Source: Proteobacteria bacterium DTSAM18
Lineage (GTDB): Bacteria; Myxococcota_A; UBA796; GCA-2862545
Direction of reading: 5' to 3'
NCBI GenBank assembly: GCA_028767165.1
Contig: JARACJ010000010.1
Location: 124,001 to 188,000, forward strand
DNA: 64,000 bases
The translations under genes and the position numbers were made by a program. Shown piece after piece: positions 62,103 through 64,000 of this stretch (its first letter is position 1; the number at the start of each line of letters is the position of its first letter). The notes below the pieces were generated by a model. That model had not been told where the DNA came from, searched no databases, and saw only the letters and a program-made list of their open reading frames with translations.

Positions 62103-62252
62103 CCCAAGAATCAAGACATCCCAGTCGGGCGGACCCGGCTGGGATGTCGACACCACCGAGGGGGGTTCCTCTGACCAGACGGCCGAGACCGGCATGGGTG
62201 AGAGAGCCTTCCAGGGTGGCGAGGCAGGAACGAGACGCCCCTGCATTGTGTC
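62103..62252. repeat. Repeat module, copy 1
   Basis: Segment A1 (62103-62174) and segment B1 (about 62201-62252) match segments A2 and B2 further on in the same order. A1 holds a hairpin with 10-bp arms at 62115-62124 and 62139-62148 and an inner CGGG/CCCG pair around a 4-base loop. Confidence 0.85.
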
Positions 62253-62478
62253 ATAGAGCTTCTTCCCTCGTGCAGTCTGCGCGTGACCCGGAATCCCGCC
62301 CAGCGTGCCGAAGGCACATCTGGGGGATCGGGCGCTGACTGTCACATAGGACTCCTCCTCTCGGGGCCGAAGCCGCGAGACGGGTGGGTCCCAGCCTCGA
62401 TGGGCCGGGAAGAGGACGACATCCAAGGGAGGTTTCCATGGCCGAACGGCCACAGAGGCTTTCCAAGGACGCGTTGCA

Positions 62479-62520
62479 AGAGCCGAAGCCCTTGCTGCGA
62501 GAGCCGAAGCCCTCGCTACG
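62479..62520. repeat. 21-bp tandem repeat
   Basis: Two adjacent 21-base units that share AGAGCCGAAGCCCT and differ at a few positions. Confidence 0.8.
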
Positions 62521-62661
62521 TCTGAAATCTATCCCCCTCGGCGCCGGCCACATCCCGGGCAATCCCGTAGGGATCTTCCCGGACGCTGTTGCAACAAACT
62601 GCATCACACGTCGTCCGATCGACGCCCGAAGGCGCTCTCCCGGGGTGCCTTGGCGGCCGTT

Positions 62662-62858
62662 CCCAAGAATCAGGACATCCCAGTCGGGCGAACCCGGCTG
62701 GGATGTCGACGCTATCCGAGGGGGGTACCTGAGTACCTTGCTACCGGGACGGCATGCGGGGCCAAGGGTCCCGAGGGATCCCAGGTCAACCAACAGTCAC
62801 ACCCGGTGAGGTCAAAGGGCCTTCCAGGGTAGCGAGGCAAGGACGAGACGCCCCTGCA
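62662..62858. repeat. Repeat module, copy 2
   Basis: Segment A2 (62662-62732) is nearly identical to A1, with the same hairpin (arms 62674-62683 and 62698-62707; only the loop base differs). Segment B2 (about 62808-62858) matches B1. The A-to-B spacing is larger than in copy 1. Confidence 0.85.
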
Positions 62859-63143
62859 ACGAATGCAATCTAGCCTTCCCATCCACCCCAGCAGCCCGTG
62901 GAAGCGCGTAGGGATCGTTGCGGACCCGGGTGCGACACGCCGCCACACCCATTTGTCAGGTTTGTCTGAGCCTTTGAGGCGCGACGCCTGCGACATGCCG
63001 CCGCACCGGCCCCAGAGGCCCGGTCGTACCCCGGCATCGGCCGGGCATGCGCACTGCCCCACGCAAGCCGCGACATCTCGCCACATGGTGAGTCGGGTCG
63101 GCGACGGGTAGTGTGCCGGCCGTCCACTCCCATCGGAGCCATC

Positions 63144-64000
63144 ATGCGCACCCTCCTCCTTTCCGCAGTCCTGCTCGCCGGCTGCGCCACGTCCACCCCG
63201 GACACCACCTTCGTCGTGCCCGTGACGCCGATGTTCGGCGCGGACGCCGTCGTCTGCGGCACCACCTTCGAAGGCGCCGGCACGTCCGCGGCTTCATTCG
63301 ACCTGCGGGACTTCGGCATGTACGTCCACGACGTGGTGCTCATCCGAGAAGGCGGCGAGGAGGTGCCAGCCCACCTGGTCGTCGACGGTATCTGGCAGGA
63401 CGTCGGAGTGGCCCGGCTCGACTTCACCGACGGCAGCGGGCTGTGCGCCGGCGACGACGCCATGAACGCCGAGCTCGTGCTGCACGCGCCGCCCCATGAC
63501 GACTACGCGGGCCTGACCTTCGGCCTCGGCGTGCCCGAGGAGCTCAACCACCTCGACGCCACCAAGGCCCAGGCTCCGCTCAACGCCCCGAGCACCTGGT
63601 GGTCCTGGAAGGGCGGCTACCTGTTCTTCCAGATGACACTGGCCACGGATGTGAACGAGAAGTTCTACGTCCACGTGGGCTCCACGAGCTGCGACGGTGA
63701 CCCGGAGAGCGGCTTCGACTGCGCCGCCAGCCACGCCACGACCATCGACGTGCCCGGTTTCACGCCCGGTGAAGACGGACTGGCCATCAACGTGGCCGCC
63801 CTGCTCTCCGAGGTCGATCTGGACGCCACGCCCAACCCGGCGGAGGGCGACTTCATCGCCGGCTGCATGTCCTTCGAGGGCGATCCGGAGTGCGATGCGC
63901 TGTACACGAAATTCGGCCGCCACTTCATGTCCGAGGACCCGGCACCGGCCCAGGTGGTGTTCGAGGTCGACGCCGGCGCAGGTGCCATCGTGGACGCGGA
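63144..64000 (+). CDS. MbnP-type metal-binding lipoprotein, 3' end outside window
   Basis: ATG 63144 with GGAG five bases upstream; open to the window edge (285 codons). Lipobox LLAGC (Cys14). The body fits the MbnP / four-Cys 'metallo-mystery' family: VVCGTTF (Cys38), FDLRDFGMYVHDVVLI, WQDVGVARLDFTDG with Cys101, GLGVPEELNHLDAT, WWSWKGGYLF and HVGSTSC/FDC (Cys183/193). Known members bind copper at a site that includes a Trp oxidised by a partner di-haem enzyme (MbnH). The partner gene would be expected just downstream. Extra Cys241/250 lie in GCMSFEGDPEC. Confidence 0.88.
   Translation, partial: MRTLLLSAVLLAGCATSTPDTTFVVPVTPMFGADAVVCGTTFEGAGTSAASFDLRDFGMYVHDVVLIREGGEEVPAHLVVDGIWQDVGVARLDFTDGSGLCAGDDAMNAELVLHAPPHDDYAGLTFGLGVPEELNHLDATKAQAPLNAPSTWWSWKGGYLFFQMTLATDVNEKFYVHVGSTSCDGDPESGFDCAASHATTIDVPGFTPGEDGLAINVAALLSEVDLDATPNPAEGDFIAGCMSFEGDPECDALYTKFGRHFMSEDPAPAQVVFEVDAGAGAIVDA

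Larger units (their letters stand above)
62000..63143. other. Gene-free repeat-rich intergenic region
   Basis: About 1.1 kb between a lipoprotein gene start and the MbnP-type gene. No ORF here has a good ribosome site or protein-like composition. It contains a module present twice, a 21-bp tandem repeat and a hairpin in each module copy (listed separately). Promoters for the flanking genes must lie here. Confidence 0.7.

Noticed and set aside
62000-63143. A CRISPR array or protein genes in the repeat-rich stretch
   Set aside because: Only two copies of the module exist, at irregular spacing and of unequal spacer length, and the open frames there have no ribosome sites or protein-like composition.

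Overview
The window is very GC-rich bacterial DNA, densely packed with genes and free of recognisable tRNA, rRNA, insertion-sequence or CRISPR features. It looks like a chromosome of a Myxococcota-type (former Deltaproteobacteria) organism. The evidence is the many lipoproteins with Asp-Thr-rich linkers (VETDTG and DTAPVDT repeats), an S1 protease ending in a MYXO-CTERM-like tail, a complete type II secretion operon of the gspC-to-gspN kind, a type III topoisomerase, aerobic HemF, class II fumarase and an FHA-linked cyclase. Start codons are often GTG or TTG, each usually behind a GGAG-type ribosome site.

Layout. 1-11 kb: end of a carbamoyltransferase-like gene, NlpC/P60 lipoprotein, SDR and Mrp-type ATPase pair, two outer-membrane-type proteins (the second an apparent inactive M1-like domain fused to a D15-type barrel), a flippase-like membrane protein and an MltD-type transglycosylase with six LysM repeats. 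11-12 kb: pabB. 12.4-26.3 kb: one uninterrupted minus-strand T2SS operon, gspC-D-E-F-G-H-I-J-K-L-M-N, without a prepilin peptidase gene. 26.5-46 kb: metabolic and regulatory genes (M19 dipeptidase, receiver protein, hemF, S1 protease, topB, cyclase-FHA, pdxJ, fumC, class V aminotransferase, asparaginase with ankyrin tail, penicillin-acylase-type hydrolase, steroid 5-alpha-reductase-type membrane protein). 46-58 kb: sfsA, RlmI-like methyltransferase and AstE/ASPA-type hydrolase in one overlapping operon, then hsp20, tcdA, M23 peptidase, a Bd3614-like deaminase candidate, lipoproteins and glutaminase. 58.8-61.1 kb: two tandem genes that read like eukaryotic sterol C-24 methyltransferase (Erg6), each with SAM-binding and sterol-methyltransferase C-terminal regions. 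62.0-63.1 kb: a 1.1-kb gene-free stretch holding a duplicated repeat module with a strong hairpin. 63.1 kb to the edge: an MbnP-type copper-protein gene cut by the window end.

Functional themes. The T2SS would export folded periplasmic proteins, and the S1 protease and other exported hydrolases are plausible cargo. The two Erg6-like genes together with the 5-alpha-reductase-type protein 13 kb away are the most interesting content. They suggest that this bacterium makes or remodels C-24-alkylated sterols, although no cyclase or epoxidase for sterol synthesis lies in the window. Promoters could not be called with confidence in this GC-rich sequence. Function calls rest on motif recognition by eye, without a database search.
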